NCBI RefSeq assembly: GCF_020783335.1
Contig: NZ_CP086068.1
Coordinates: 1,550,001 to 1,614,000, forward strand
DNA: 64,000 nt
Reading direction: 5' to 3'
DNA from: Mucilaginibacter daejeonensis
Lineage (GTDB): Bacteria; Bacteroidota; Bacteroidia; Sphingobacteriales; Sphingobacteriaceae
Shown one piece after another: positions 44,583 to 53,951 of the stretch. The first letter of the stretch is position 1. Each line of letters starts with the position of its first letter. The translations under genes and the position numbers were made by a program. Under the pieces are notes generated by a model. It saw only the letters and a program-made list of their open reading frames with translations. It was not told the origin of the DNA and did no database searches.

Positions 44583-44610
44583 TAGTGTTCTAAAAACACT
44601 AGTTATAACT
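44583..44610. promoter_or_regulatory. Two adjacent palindromes before the sugar transporter
   Basis: TAGTGTT-CTAAA-AACACTA (44583-44601) is followed by the perfect 10-mer AGTTATAACT (44601-44610), ending eight bases before the ATG. They are candidate operator sites for a sugar-responsive regulator. Confidence 0.4.
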
Positions 44611-44617
44611 AACTCAT

Positions 44618-46225
44618 ATGCAGGATAATAAGACAAAAAGTTACGGTTCGGCACTATATACGCTGATCACCGTATTCTTTTTTTGGGGCTTTTTGGCGGC
44701 CAGTAACGGTATCTTCATCCCATTTTGTAAGACACATTTCAGCCTCACCCAGTTCGAATCGCAACTCATCGACTTTACTTTTTACGGTGGTTATTTCATC
44801 GGGTCGCTGATCCTGTATTTTGCCTCACAAGCCAGCCGTATCGATATCCTGAACAAGATCGGTTATAAGAACGGTATCGTTCTCGGATTGGTGATCTCGG
44901 CTATCGGTGCCTTAGGAATGGTGCCTGCCATCGGTTCAGGAGCGTTCGGGTTCATCCTGGCGGCGTTCTTTGTGATCGCTGTCGGTTTCTCGTTACAGCA
45001 AACCGCAGCTAACCCATTCGTGATCGCGCTTGGCCCGCCCGAAACAGGCGCCAACCGTTTGAACTTCGCAGGCTCGGTGAATAACGTAGGTGCCTTATTA
45101 GGTCCGGTTATCGTGGGTGTGATGCTGTTCGGTACCACCAAAGGTGAATCGGCCGCTAAGGTGGAGATATCATCAGTGAATAACCTGTATTATGCATTGG
45201 CAGGCTTGTTCCTGGCGGTGGCGGCGTTCTTTTGGTTCTCTGACCTTCCTAAAGTGACCAGCGACGAAGAGATCGAACAAAGCACCAAGGCCAACAGACC
45301 ATTATTGGTGATCTTTGTGGCCTTCCTGCTGATCTTGCTTGCCGGCCCGTTAAGCAATGCTACCGGTGTACCGCAACCTTATATCGTATACGCCTCGTTG
45401 TTCATTATATTGGTAACGCTGATCGGTTCGTTGTCTTCGGCCTCTAAAAACAAGGAAGGTTGGGGCGCCATGCAGTATCCACAGCTGATATATGGTATGA
45501 TCGCCATTTTTACCTACGTAGGTACTGAGGTGACCATCCAAAGCAACATGGGTGCCTTATTGCAATTGCCACAATTTGGCGGTTACAACGAAAAGGACAT
45601 CGCGCCGTTCATTTCCCTTTATTGGGGTAGTTTGATGATCGGTCGTTGGGCCGGTTCGGTAGGGGCGTTCAACCTTAAAAAGAGCACTACTCAGATCCTG
45701 ACCGTAGTAGTACCTTTCGTAGCTTTCGGCTTTGTGTTGTTAGCTAACTATGTAAGTGGTGGCACCATTTCGCATTTGTATCCTTACGCCATCTGTGTGG
45801 CCATATTGGTAGTAGCCTTTTTTATGGGTCAGCAAAAGCCTGCCCGTACGCTCACCGTGTTCGGTATATTGGGTGTGATCTTCATGCTGGTCGGCCTGTT
45901 CACTACCGGCATCGTGGCCACTTTCGCTTTCATTAGTGGTGGCTTGTGCTGCTCGATCATGTGGCCTTCGATCTTCGCGTTATCGATCACTGGTTTGGGT
46001 AAATACACCAGCCAGGGTTCGGCATTTTTGATCATGATGATCCTGGGTGGTTCGATCATACCGCCGGTTCAAGGTATTCTGGCGGATAGCGCCGGTATAC
46101 ACTTGTCGTACATCGTACCAGTTATCGGATTTGCCTACCTGGCCTTCTTTGCCTGGAAGGTAAGCAAGGAGTTAAGGAAACAAGGCATTGACCTTGACCA
46201 CGTGGAGGCCGCGGCCGGGCACTAA
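44618..46225 (+). CDS. FucP-type sugar:proton symporter (MFS)
   Basis: A 535-residue major-facilitator protein of the glucose/galactose/fucose branch. It shows [16 protein letters not shown] in helix 1, [37 protein letters not shown] after helix 4, and [15 protein letters not shown] [12 protein letters not shown] in the second half. It is longer than FucP (about 438), mainly through extra hydrophobic segments in the middle and late parts. It should import a hexose or deoxyhexose with protons. It is followed after 6 bases by a deaminase gene in a likely operon, an odd pairing that may be only positional. Confidence 0.88.
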   Translation: MQDNKTKSYGSALYTLITVFFFWGFLAASNGIFIPFCKTHFSLTQFESQLIDFTFYGGYFIGSLILYFASQASRIDILNKIGYKNGIVLGLVISAIGALGMVPAIGSGAFGFILAAFFVIAVGFSLQQTAANPFVIALGPPETGANRLNFAGSVNNVGALLGPVIVGVMLFGTTKGESAAKVEISSVNNLYYALAGLFLAVAAFFWFSDLPKVTSDEEIEQSTKANRPLLVIFVAFLLILLAGPLSNATGVPQPYIVYASLFIILVTLIGSLSSASKNKEGWGAMQYPQLIYGMIAIFTYVGTEVTIQSNMGALLQLPQFGGYNEKDIAPFISLYWGSLMIGRWAGSVGAFNLKKSTTQILTVVVPFVAFGFVLLANYVSGGTISHLYPYAICVAILVVAFFMGQQKPARTLTVFGILGVIFMLVGLFTTGIVATFAFISGGLCCSIMWPSIFALSITGLGKYTSQGSAFLIMMILGGSIIPPVQGILADSAGIHLSYIVPVIGFAYLAFFAWKVSKELRKQGIDLDHVEAAAGH

Positions 46226-46231
46226 TACCTT

Positions 46232-46708
46232 ATGAGTAAACTATCGTTCGATCAAATATTCATGAACCTGGCCAATGACCTGGCCAAACGCTCGCACTGT
46301 GTTAAAGCGCAGGTGGGAGCGGTGTTAACTAAAGATACCCGTATCATATCGGTGGGCTATAATGGCCCACCGGCTGGTACCCACAATTGCGACGAGGAAT
46401 GGCCAGAGACCGGCTGCCCGCGCGATGCCCGGGGCAGCTGCTCATTAGCCCTGCATGCCGAGGAGAACACCATACTGTATGCAGTAAAGAACGGTGCCCG
46501 TTTAGAAGGGGCTACCATGTACACCACGCTATCGCCATGCCTGCCTTGTGCAAGGCTCATCTATTCGGCCGGTATAACTAAGGTGTATTACGAGCATTCA
46601 TATGCTCAGTACAAAGATTTGGTGAGCGATGAAGGCGTCGACTTCCTGAACCGTTTTGGGGTAGAAGCCATCAAATTTGAGCCCGAGGGCGATACCGTTA
46701 CTTTTTAA
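46232..46708 (+). CDS. dCMP deaminase-family protein
   Basis: A 158-residue zinc deaminase. The catalytic motif is HAEEN (His75, Glu77) and the other zinc ligands are in SPCLPC (Cys103, Cys106). VGYNGPPAG is the substrate loop. An extra His/Cys set (HNCDEEWPETGCPRD) matches the second zinc site of T4-type dCMP deaminases. It converts dCMP to dUMP for dTTP synthesis; the same fold occurs in ComE-like proteins. The 3' end overlaps the convergent cmk by 11 bases. Confidence 0.9.
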   Translation: MSKLSFDQIFMNLANDLAKRSHCVKAQVGAVLTKDTRIISVGYNGPPAGTHNCDEEWPETGCPRDARGSCSLALHAEENTILYAVKNGARLEGATMYTTLSPCLPCARLIYSAGITKVYYEHSYAQYKDLVSDEGVDFLNRFGVEAIKFEPEGDTVTF

Positions 46709-47375
46709 GGAACGGCTCGATCTTGCTCAGGGCAAAGGCTAATTGCTCGTCAGGGGTAAGGTTGGTGTTATCTAAAATGATCGCATCTTCGGCACGCACC
46801 AGGGGGCTTTCCTTGCGGGTGGTGTCGGCATAATCACGATGGGCCAAATTCTCAAATACATCCTCTAAAGTGATATCCGGGTTCTTGGGGGCTAACTCTT
46901 TGTAGCGACGTTCGGCGCGGATCTTAGGGTCGGCGGTCATGAATAGTTTTACCTGTGCATGCGGGAATACTGCCGTACCGATGTCGCGGCCATCCATGAT
47001 CACATTTTTAGAGCGGCTCATTCGCTGCTGCTGGGCCACCATCTCCTTACGTACCTCGCGTATGGCCGATACGGCGCTAACGTTCTCCGACACGGGCATC
47101 AAACGGATCTCGTCCGATACTTCTTCATCATTGAGGGTAATGTGGGTCTCGTAATCACGTGAGTGAAAGTTAAGGTGGATGTTCTGCAAGGCCTCATGCA
47201 CCTGCTCCTCGTTGTTCACATCGATCTTATTGCGTAAAAAATACAAGGTAACGGCACGGTACATGGCCCCGCTATCAACGTAAATGAAATGAAGTTTTTT
47301 AGCTAAGGCCTTGGCCAGGGTACTTTTTCCGCACGACGAGTAACCGTCAATTGCCACTACAATGTTTTTGCTCAT
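46698..47375 (-). CDS. cmk: Cytidylate kinase
   Basis: A 225-residue NMP kinase. The P-loop GYSSCGKSTLAK lies near the start, followed by YVDSGAMYRAVTLY. The CMP-binding insert (MPVSENVSAVSAIREVRKEMVAQQQ) precedes the Cmk hallmark VMDGRDIGTAVFPHA. LID residues are in AERRYKEL and HRDYADTTRKESPL. It phosphorylates CMP and dCMP. It faces the dCMP deaminase gene, so two dCMP-using enzymes sit tail to tail. A -7 box lies seven bases before the ATG. Confidence 0.95.
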   Translation of the reverse strand: MSKNIVVAIDGYSSCGKSTLAKALAKKLHFIYVDSGAMYRAVTLYFLRNKIDVNNEEQVHEALQNIHLNFHSRDYETHITLNDEEVSDEIRLMPVSENVSAVSAIREVRKEMVAQQQRMSRSKNVIMDGRDIGTAVFPHAQVKLFMTADPKIRAERRYKELAPKNPDITLEDVFENLAHRDYADTTRKESPLVRAEDAIILDNTNLTPDEQLAFALSKIEPFLKK

Positions 47376-47382
47376 GGTGGCC

Positions 47383-47390
47383 CAAATTTA
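47383..47390 (-). promoter_or_regulatory. -7 promoter box of cmk
   Basis: TAAATTTG on the minus strand is a perfect match, seven bases before the ATG at 47375. Confidence 0.5.
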
Positions 47391-47472
47391 CAAAAATGAA
47401 CCCACATTGCCGCGCGCCGGGCGGGTTGTTGAAAAATGTACGCTGTATCACAGCTGTGTACTTTTTTAGTTT

Positions 47473-47480
47473 TAGTTTTG
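47473..47480 (+). promoter_or_regulatory. -7 promoter box of arfB, four bases before the ATG
   Basis: TAGTTTTG matches the consensus; the preceding TTTTAGT repeats part of it. The mRNA is likely leaderless. Confidence 0.55.
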
Positions 47481-47484
47481 ACAA

Positions 47485-47889
47485 ATGGAATTCAACAAAG
47501 CTGCGCTGCAACGGGAGGTGATCTACAAGACCTCGCGCAGCAGTGGCAAAGGCGGGCAAAATGTGAACAAGGTATCTACCAAGGTGGAACTGCTGTTCGA
47601 TATACGGTCGTCGCTTTTGTTTGATGATGAACAGAAGGAGCTGCTCGCCGCCAAACTACAAAGCCGCCTCAACCGCGACGGACTTGTGCAAGTGGTGTGC
47701 GAGGAGGAGCGAAGCCAATTGCTGAACAAAGAACGCGCGATCGATAAGCTGACGAGCCTGCTGTCAGGTACCTTGCATCGCCCTAAGGTACGCAAACCTA
47801 CCAAGGTGAGCAGGCAGGCCAAAGCACGCCGGCTCGAACAAAAGCGCCTGCTATCGGTGAAGAAGCAGCTGCGCCGCGGCGACATTTAG
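47485..47889 (+). CDS. arfB: Alternative ribosome-rescue factor / peptidyl-tRNA hydrolase ArfB
   Basis: A 134-residue protein of release-factor domain 3 type. The GGQ catalytic motif spans residues 23-25 in SSGKGGQNVNKVSTKVEL. The C-terminal tail is rich in Lys and Arg (KVSRQAKARRLEQKRL...KKQLRRGD), as in ArfB/YaeJ and ICT1, where it enters the empty mRNA channel. It frees stalled ribosomes by hydrolysing peptidyl-tRNA. It has no codon-recognition domain, as expected for this family. Confidence 0.92.
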   Translation: MEFNKAALQREVIYKTSRSSGKGGQNVNKVSTKVELLFDIRSSLLFDDEQKELLAAKLQSRLNRDGLVQVVCEEERSQLLNKERAIDKLTSLLSGTLHRPKVRKPTKVSRQAKARRLEQKRLLSVKKQLRRGDI

Positions 47890-47890
47890 T

Positions 47891-48907
47891 TTAATTTTTC
47901 ATCCTGACCGGTCGGCCGCCTTTCGGGTCGGTCACATCGAAACGGTTCTTGTGCGAGTTGAAACGGTACAGCAGGGTGATCGAACCCCATGCATGGCTGT
48001 TGTACACTTGTGTCTTCACCTCTTTGCCACGCAGGTTAGCGGCCAGGCCAACCACAAATCGTGAGGAAGCGAACGCCGCACCGATCTGGTGCGTTAATAC
48101 CACAGGCTCGGGTTCGCTGGTGATCTGTCTTGGGTCATTCTCCTTTTTTAATAGGTTGCCTTGCACGGTAACATCATAAGCTACGTAGTTGATTATGGGC
48201 TGGTAGTAGGCGAAAAGCTCGAAGTTGTGGAGCGGTGCTATGCTGTTCTTGGTAGCAGTAGCTTGTGTACTTACCGAGTTGAACAGGTGGTTGATTGCAC
48301 CTGCCCTTAATAACACCCCTGCACCAGCACCATTGAAGCCGGTACCGCCGTTAGCATAACCGCTAAAGGTAAGATCGCCCCACGCATTAGGGCGCACGAT
48401 CAGCTTATTGTAATCAACACGCAGGTTGATCTGCGGACTGTTCTTGATCTGGTTTTGCCAGCCATTAAGTTTGTAAAAGCCAAAGGTATTGTGGATCACT
48501 TCCTGCGCTTGTTTGCCTTGTGCCGATGGGCCGACCACACCCACCTGAACACCGACCTTCAAATTGCTTTGATCACGGTACAGGTAATTGATATTGACGC
48601 CTGCGTACAGGTAACCGGCGAAAGGACGGTCGATATAAGTGGAGTCGGGCACGTAGCCGCTTTGCGGGTTGAAGATCTTTTGCCCCACCTCTATCCCTAA
48701 CACCTTATTGGCCAGTTTGGGATTCCTGAAGTCCATACCCTTTCTGAAAAAAAGGAAAAGTCCGTTGGTGTAATACCGATCAACGCCCTGGCCCAGGAAC
48801 GAATCGTTATCCGACTGAAAACCGATCTCCATAGTGCGGTTCTGTGCAAGCAAGGGCAGGGTAGTGGCACTCATCAGCGCCACAAGTATCAATAGTTTGA
48901 ACTTCAT
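47891..48907 (-). CDS. LpxR-family outer-membrane protein (lipid A deacylase-like)
   Basis: A 338-residue protein with signal peptide MKFKLLILVALMSATTLPLLAQ, followed by beta-barrel strands. The DUF2219/LpxR marks are FQSDNDSFLGQGVDRYYTNGLFLF near the N-terminus and DRPFAGYLYAGV. The family removes 3'-acyloxyacyl chains from lipid A in the outer membrane. A reading frame extends to 49057, but that stretch is a repeat-like intergenic sequence, so the ATG at 48907 with its signal peptide is the start. It ends one base from arfB. Confidence 0.88.
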   Translation of the reverse strand: MKFKLLILVALMSATTLPLLAQNRTMEIGFQSDNDSFLGQGVDRYYTNGLFLFFRKGMDFRNPKLANKVLGIEVGQKIFNPQSGYVPDSTYIDRPFAGYLYAGVNINYLYRDQSNLKVGVQVGVVGPSAQGKQAQEVIHNTFGFYKLNGWQNQIKNSPQINLRVDYNKLIVRPNAWGDLTFSGYANGGTGFNGAGAGVLLRAGAINHLFNSVSTQATATKNSIAPLHNFELFAYYQPIINYVAYDVTVQGNLLKKENDPRQITSEPEPVVLTHQIGAAFASSRFVVGLAANLRGKEVKTQVYNSHAWGSITLLYRFNSHKNRFDVTDPKGGRPVRMKN

Positions 48908-48997
48908 TTTTTTGGACAGGACTTTTAGACGGCTAATGTAACAAAAAGCGACAGTATAAGTTTGTGCGATCGAGTGATGATGCGCGGGGCGAATGGG

Positions 48998-49026
48998 CCC
49001 ACCTCTGACCCCTCTCGGAGGGGAAG
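48998..49026. repeat. Short C-rich intergenic repeat-like hairpin
   Basis: CCCACCTCTGACCCCTC then TCG then GAGGGGAAG contains 6-bp arms CCCCTC/GAGGGG. It resembles C-rich hairpin repeats common between Bacteroidota genes. Only one copy is in this window, so repetitiveness is not shown here. Confidence 0.4.
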
Positions 49027-49044
49027 CAGAACAAACATCAATTA

Positions 49045-49072
49045 ACAAAAAAGCCACCTTGAAAGGTGGCTT
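49045..49072 (-). terminator. Terminator of lon
   Basis: Perfect 10-bp arms AAGCCACCTT/AAGGTGGCTT followed on the minus strand by TTTTTTG. Confidence 0.9.
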
Positions 49073-49095
49073 GTATACGTTGCGTTGTTATCGGC

Positions 49096-51579
49096 TTACT
49101 CGACCATTGTGATCACCGGTCTCTCTTCCAGGCGGATGCTCAGATCTAAGGGTTCATCAACCAACTCGTTAAGCAGGGCCAGGTCGATCACCTCACGCAT
49201 TTCCTTGACGTAGTGGAACTGCAGGTCCTTAATGTAGTCTTCCTTGATCTCGAGGATGTCCTTCTGATTGCTTTGGCACAAAATGATCTGCTTGATATTG
49301 GCGCGTTTGGCAGCCAGTATCTTCTCTTTGATACCACCAACCGGCAGCACGCGGCCGCGTAGGGTGATCTCGCCGGTCATGGCCAAATTAGGGCGAACTT
49401 TACGTTGGGTAAAGGCCGAGGTAAGCGCCGTTAACATGGTGATACCTGCCGATGGACCATCCTTAGGGGTGGCACCTGCCGGTACGTGCACGTGAATATC
49501 CCAATGCTCGAACAGTTTATGATCGATGTTAAATTGGGCAGCATGCGCACGCAAATAAGCTAACGCGATGGTGGCCGATTCTTTCATCACATCACCCAAA
49601 CTACCAGTGAGCGTTAAGCGGCCCTTGCCGGGGCTCAGGCTGGCCTCAATGAACAATATATCACCACCTACCTGGGTCCAGGCCAGGCCGGTCACTACAC
49701 CGGCCACGTGGTTGCCCTCGTACAGGTCTTTGTCAAATATAGGGGCGCCTAAAAAGCGTTCCACGTCCTTTTTACTTACGGTGGGGTTGTATTCCTCTTC
49801 CAAAGCGATGCTTTTGGCTATGCCACGCACTACCGAGCCTACCTGTTTCTCCAGGTTACGCACGCCCGATTCGCGGGTATAATCCTCGATCACCTTTTCC
49901 ATCACATCGTTCTTGATCACCACGTCCTTAGGTTTTACACCATGGGCCTCGCGCTGCTTAGGCAGCAAATGCTGCTTGGCGATCTCGATCTTCTCTTCAA
50001 TGGTGTAACCATTCACCTCTATGATCTCCATACGATCCAACAGGGCAGGCTGTATGGTGCTCAAAGAGTTGGCCGTAGCGATGAACATCACGTTAGACAG
50101 GTCAAAGTCCAGTTCTACGTAATGATCATAGAACGAGCTGTTCTGTTCAGGGTCCAGCACCTCCAAAAGGGCCGATGACGGATCGCCACGGAAATCGTTA
50201 CCCACCTTATCGATCTCGTCAAGAATGAACACCGGGTTAGCGGCTCCAGCCTTTTTGATCGACTGGATAATGCGGCCCGGCATAGCGCCGATGTATGTTT
50301 TACGGTGACCGCGTATCTCGGCTTCATCGCGTACGCCACCTAAGGCCATGCGCACATACTTACGGCCCAAAGCTTTGGCTATCGATTTACCTAATGATGT
50401 TTTACCAACCCCCGGAGGACCTACCAAACAAAGGATAGGTGCCTTCATATTGTGTTTAAGCTTCAGCACCGCCAAATACTCAATGATGCGGCGCTTCACT
50501 TTGTCCAGGCCAAAGTGGTCCTTATCCAAGGTCTTTTGAGCGCGTTTGAGGTCAAAGTTATCTTTGGTGAACTCGCTCCATGGCAGGTCAAGCAGTAATT
50601 CCAGGTAGTTGATCTGCACCGAATAATCGGCCGCGGCCGGGTTGATGCGCTGTAGCTTCTCTAACTCTTTATTGAAATGCTCACTTACTTGCTTGCTCCA
50701 TTTCTTTTTTAACGAACGGGTGCGCAGGTTCTCGATCTCGAGGTCGGGCGTATTGCCACCCAGCTCTTCCTGTATGGTCTTGAGCTGTTGGTTCAAAAAG
50801 TAATCGCGCTGCTGTTTGTCAAGGTCGGTGCGTACCTTGGTCTGGATCTGGTTCTTAAGCTCCAGCATTTGCAGATCAGTGGTCAAATGCTCCAGCACGA
50901 TACGGGCACGATCGCGTACGCTTGGGGTTTCCAGCAAACGTTGTTTGGCCGCCATGTCGGCGTTCATGTTAGAGGCAATGAAATTGATCAGGAACGAGGT
51001 GCTCTCGATATTACGGATAGCGATACCGGCCTCGCTCGGGATATTGGGCGATAGCTGGATAATGCTCATGGCCATATCCTTTACCGAGGATACCATGGCC
51101 TTGAATTCTTTATCTTCTTTAACAGGCTGCTCGCTGAACGGCTCAATGCTGGCGCGCAGGTAAGGTGAGCTTTGCAGTTCTTCCTTTAGCACAAAGCGCT
51201 TTTTGCCTTGAAGGATAACGGTAGTGTTACCATCAGGCATTTGCAGCATCTTCACGATGATGGCCGTAGTGCCTATGCTGTGTAACTGGTCAAATTCAGG
51301 ATCTTCAAGGTTGGGGTCCAACTGGGCCACCACGCCGATCAGGCGCTCGCCTTTGTTGGCATCCTTGATCAGTTTGATAGATTTATCGCGGCCAACGGTT
51401 ATAGGGATCACTACGCCCGGGAACAATACGGTGTTGCGCAGTGGTAATATGGACAATACTTCAGGAACTTGCTCATTGTTCATCTCCTCCTCATCCTCTG
51501 ATGACATGAGCGGAAAGAACTCTGAGTCCTCATTGATCATTGGTAGTACATTTTTTGGATCGAACAGATCGTAACTCAT
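49096..51579 (-). CDS. lon: ATP-dependent Lon protease
   Basis: An 827-residue LonA protease. The N-terminal substrate domain starts [16 protein letters not shown]. The AAA+ module has Walker [10 protein letters not shown] and Walker [12 protein letters not shown]. The protease domain has the Ser-Lys dyad in [10 protein letters not shown] and [13 protein letters not shown]. It degrades misfolded and regulatory proteins in the cytoplasm. The frame extends one codon to a TTG at 51582, but the adjacent ATG at 51579 is preferred. A -7 box lies about 80 bases upstream, with an 8-base direct repeat in the leader. Confidence 0.96.
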   Translation of the reverse strand: MSYDLFDPKNVLPMINEDSEFFPLMSSEDEEEMNNEQVPEVLSILPLRNTVLFPGVVIPITVGRDKSIKLIKDANKGERLIGVVAQLDPNLEDPEFDQLHSIGTTAIIVKMLQMPDGNTTVILQGKKRFVLKEELQSSPYLRASIEPFSEQPVKEDKEFKAMVSSVKDMAMSIIQLSPNIPSEAGIAIRNIESTSFLINFIASNMNADMAAKQRLLETPSVRDRARIVLEHLTTDLQMLELKNQIQTKVRTDLDKQQRDYFLNQQLKTIQEELGGNTPDLEIENLRTRSLKKKWSKQVSEHFNKELEKLQRINPAAADYSVQINYLELLLDLPWSEFTKDNFDLKRAQKTLDKDHFGLDKVKRRIIEYLAVLKLKHNMKAPILCLVGPPGVGKTSLGKSIAKALGRKYVRMALGGVRDEAEIRGHRKTYIGAMPGRIIQSIKKAGAANPVFILDEIDKVGNDFRGDPSSALLEVLDPEQNSSFYDHYVELDFDLSNVMFIATANSLSTIQPALLDRMEIIEVNGYTIEEKIEIAKQHLLPKQREAHGVKPKDVVIKNDVMEKVIEDYTRESGVRNLEKQVGSVVRGIAKSIALEEEYNPTVSKKDVERFLGAPIFDKDLYEGNHVAGVVTGLAWTQVGGDILFIEASLSPGKGRLTLTGSLGDVMKESATIALAYLRAHAAQFNIDHKLFEHWDIHVHVPAGATPKDGPSAGITMLTALTSAFTQRKVRPNLAMTGEITLRGRVLPVGGIKEKILAAKRANIKQIILCQSNQKDILEIKEDYIKDLQFHYVKEMREVIDLALLNELVDEPLDLSIRLEERPVITMVE

Positions 51580-51960
51580 CAAATACCCTTTCTAAATATG
51601 ATACGGTGGCAAAAACGTCATGTTGTCAGTCATTATGACCGCAACGGCTTGATGCAACGGCAAAAATACATTTTAAACTTCAACCACACTTAAATTCAAT
51701 AGCCATGCCAATAACGGTGGTAGTGACACATTTCCATTGATCCATATGGCCAACGAAAATTTATTTCCAATTATTGGTTATATGGTGGCAATGCTTTAAT
51801 ATTGCCTTTAACGCACTCAGCCGCATACAGTTCGTGTTTTTGCTTAGCGTGCATCCAAAAGTATATCATAAAGTTTTGAACATTTGTTATTCAACATACA
51901 ATAAACGTTAGGCTAATAAGTTAATGTATTTGTTGGTTAGATAGCAACGATCTGTATTCA
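51580..51960. other. Divergent intergenic region lon / TPR gene
   Basis: These 381 bases hold the lon -7 box (51661-51668) and the direct repeat GCAACGGC at 51641-51648 and 51654-51661. AT-rich sequence leads to the TPR gene without a perfect -7 box. No gene or RNA is recognised. Confidence 0.5.
51661..51668 (-). promoter_or_regulatory. -7 promoter box of lon
   Basis: TATTTTTG on the minus strand is a perfect match, giving a leader of about 75 bases that carries the GCAACGGC repeats. Confidence 0.5.
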
Positions 51961-52578
51961 ATGATGAGACTGTCGGTCATATTATCGTTTTTGATCATTT
52001 CAACCGTAGAGAGTTCGGCACAAAATGCCTATGTGAAGTTGGGCTATCAGGCCATGATGGACAAGGACTTCAAGACCGCGGTACGTCAGCTGGAAAAGGC
52101 CTGCATGGTCGATTCCAACAGCACCAACGCACTCTGGATGCTCGGTTACTCTTACTTTCATTCTGGTAATTTCAAAAGATCGGTAGGGGCCTATACCCGC
52201 GTGATCAACATTGACAAGACCAATCGCGAAGCTTATTATTTCAGGGCCATAGCCCGCCTCAATATGGCTAAGGATCAGCTGCTGGCCGGTAATGACCGTG
52301 AGAAGTGCATGCTGGGCGCCATCAATGACCTGAACAAGGCTATCCTCATCAAACCGGAGGATAGCTACTTCCAGAACCGTGGCCTGGCCTACAAGGAGTA
52401 CGCGGCATTGAAAATGAAGGCCGCGGGCTCGTACGACAAAACTGCTGTAGCATCGGCCCTCAAAGCAGCCATTGCCGATTTCGAAAAGTTATTATCATCC
52501 AACCCAAGCCGTACCGACATCGCCTCCCTGCTTGATGTATCGAAAGAGAAACTGGCTACTGTGGTAGGTCATCACTAA
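51961..52578 (+). CDS. Tetratricopeptide-repeat protein, exported
   Basis: A 205-residue protein with signal peptide MMRLSVILSFLIISTVESSAQ, followed by about four TPR-like helix pairs (AYVKLGYQAMMDKDFKTAVRQL, NALWMLGYSYFHSGNFKRSVGAY, REAYYFRAIARLNMA). It probably acts as a periplasmic protein-interaction scaffold. No partner is obvious from the neighbours: the next stretch is a gene-poor region. The start follows AT-rich sequence without a clear ribosome site. Confidence 0.82.
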   Translation: MMRLSVILSFLIISTVESSAQNAYVKLGYQAMMDKDFKTAVRQLEKACMVDSNSTNALWMLGYSYFHSGNFKRSVGAYTRVINIDKTNREAYYFRAIARLNMAKDQLLAGNDREKCMLGAINDLNKAILIKPEDSYFQNRGLAYKEYAALKMKAAGSYDKTAVASALKAAIADFEKLLSSNPSRTDIASLLDVSKEKLATVVGHH

Positions 52579-52916
52579 GAGGTCGAGGCAAGAGCACCAT
52601 TACCAAAATTTCCGATCCCCTTATTTAACTCGTCCCAGCGATCAGAAGGGATGCTGTTTGCGCGCGTTACAAGTGTTACACCGATGTAACAAAATTCCCC
52701 AACTTTCCTCACTTTTTGGCGTTGCGAAAATCGTAAAAACCAAGAAATTTCAAGAAAAAGCTGCAAAAAACCGGAATGTAACACCAAATGTAACACTGTT
52801 TTAGTCGAATGTAACACTTAGATGTCCGTTACAAATGTCGTGAATGGTCCGGTTCGGGCTTGCTATTTTAAGGTATTAGGAAATCAATACGAACAGGTTT
52901 TTCCGGAGATAGTAAA
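52579..52916. other. Gene-poor region with clustered GTTACA/TGTAAC sites
   Basis: Seven copies of GTTACA or its complement TGTAAC lie at 52666, 52675, 52685, 52777, 52789, 52810 and 52828. A weak minus-strand frame (52575-52817, GTG start) covers the area; its C-terminal part reads protein-like (SIPSDRWDELNKGIGNFG), so a gene remnant is possible. The AT content and repeated sites suggest an attachment or regulatory region. Confidence 0.4.
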
Positions 52917-53363
52917 TTATTGTAACTCGGCTTTACAGTTCTTCAAGATAACTGAGAATATTTTTCTTGCTACCCTCCTTTGATAAATTGTATGATAGGT
53001 AAAATAGCCAATTAGTAATGCAGCGATCATCAATCCTTGCGGAAATCCAAGAACGCCTATAGTGATGGGGATAATCAATATAAAAAACTCTGTCGCGTAA
53101 TTTATATAATATTTGAATTTTAAAGTGTGTTGGTCAGAAGTGGTCAATTCAAATAGACCCTCGTCTATGTAATTGATATATTCATGCCTTGAAACAGGCT
53201 TGATGGTCCCCTCGAACCTAATAGATGTAGCTGTAAGGCTAATGACCTTGTAATTATTCTCGGTCAGAAGATCTTTAATGATGTCGATAATGTCGACGTC
53301 CTCTAATTTATTGGAACCTAAACGTTCCTCCAAAATAAAGCTTTGGCTTAGCAAAGGAGTCAT
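52917..53363 (-). CDS. Hypothetical two-helix membrane protein
   Basis: A 148-residue protein. A soluble start of about 90 residues (NNYKVISLTATSIRFEG, beta-rich) is followed by two hydrophobic helices (about 92-106 and 109-125) and a short basic tail (YQRRVARKIFSVILKNCK). The layout is like the protein at 38527-39006, though the sequences do not align by eye. AT content is higher than in its neighbours. It lies 33 bases after the lipoprotein gene and may share its transcript. The function is unknown. Confidence 0.6.
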   Translation of the reverse strand: MTPLLSQSFILEERLGSNKLEDVDIIDIIKDLLTENNYKVISLTATSIRFEGTIKPVSRHEYINYIDEGLFELTTSDQHTLKFKYYINYATEFFILIIPITIGVLGFPQGLMIAALLIGYFTYHTIYQRRVARKIFSVILKNCKAELQ

Positions 53364-53396
53364 ATAAGAACATTTTAAGCTATTTAGAGCTCCTTC

Positions 53397-53951
53397 TTAG
53401 CGTATCACGCCACTGATCTCGTAAACGTTCTCGCCAAGCAGCCTTACCTTTTGCCACTTATTGATCACGTATAACGAATCTGGATACCAAATCAATCGTT
53501 CTGAATTGTTATAAAGGAGGTTGTGGGTGGCATTGTCGATAGCGATCTGGCTCACGTGACCATCTTGCTGGTGTATCACGATGCGGCGGGTATTCAGTTC
53601 ATGCTGCAACGCGGTATAAACGGTGGAATCGCCTTTCTGCTCCGTGCTATAGCTTTGACGCCAGGCCGGTTTATTGATATCGGAGGATACGAAAGGCGCC
53701 AGCTCCTGCTCCCAGTTGATGGTGCTGATTGTTTTGGTCTGTTTGCCGGTGCGGTTGTGCTGTACCGTTTTGGTCACGCCGGCATTCCTACGCGCTAAAC
53801 GCGATATATCGGCACTTACGTAGCCTTTCAGGTCAAAATACTTATTCTCTGAAGTGCTTTCATGTACATCCGGCCGGCAAGCTACCAAGCCGGATGCACA
53901 TAATAACACGCTGCTTAGCAGCTTAAAATGTTTGGAACTATACCAATACAT
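53397..53951 (-). CDS. Hypothetical lipoprotein downstream of gpmI
   Basis: A 184-residue protein with lipobox GLVAC (Cys25) behind a hydrophobic signal, so it is probably membrane-anchored. The remainder is beta-rich (STVYTALQHELNTRRIVIHQQDG, LLYNNSERLIWYPDSLYVINKWQ) without a named domain. Its start overlaps the 3' end of gpmI by 14 bases, indicating translational coupling to a cytoplasmic glycolytic gene. No functional link is evident. Confidence 0.72.
   Translation of the reverse strand: MYWYSSKHFKLLSSVLLCASGLVACRPDVHESTSENKYFDLKGYVSADISRLARRNAGVTKTVQHNRTGKQTKTISTINWEQELAPFVSSDINKPAWRQSYSTEQKGDSTVYTALQHELNTRRIVIHQQDGHVSQIAIDNATHNLLYNNSERLIWYPDSLYVINKWQKVRLLGENVYEISGVIR

Noticed and set aside
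48908..49057. Fifty-residue N-terminal extension of the LpxR-like protein
   Set aside because: It would place the signal peptide in the interior and covers a C-rich repeat-like hairpin.
52575..52817. Minus-strand open frame of 80 codons with a GTG start
   Set aside because: The start falls within a repeated TGTAAC site, the N-terminal half is an unnatural hydrophobic/His-rich string, and no family is recognised. It is noted only as a possible remnant.
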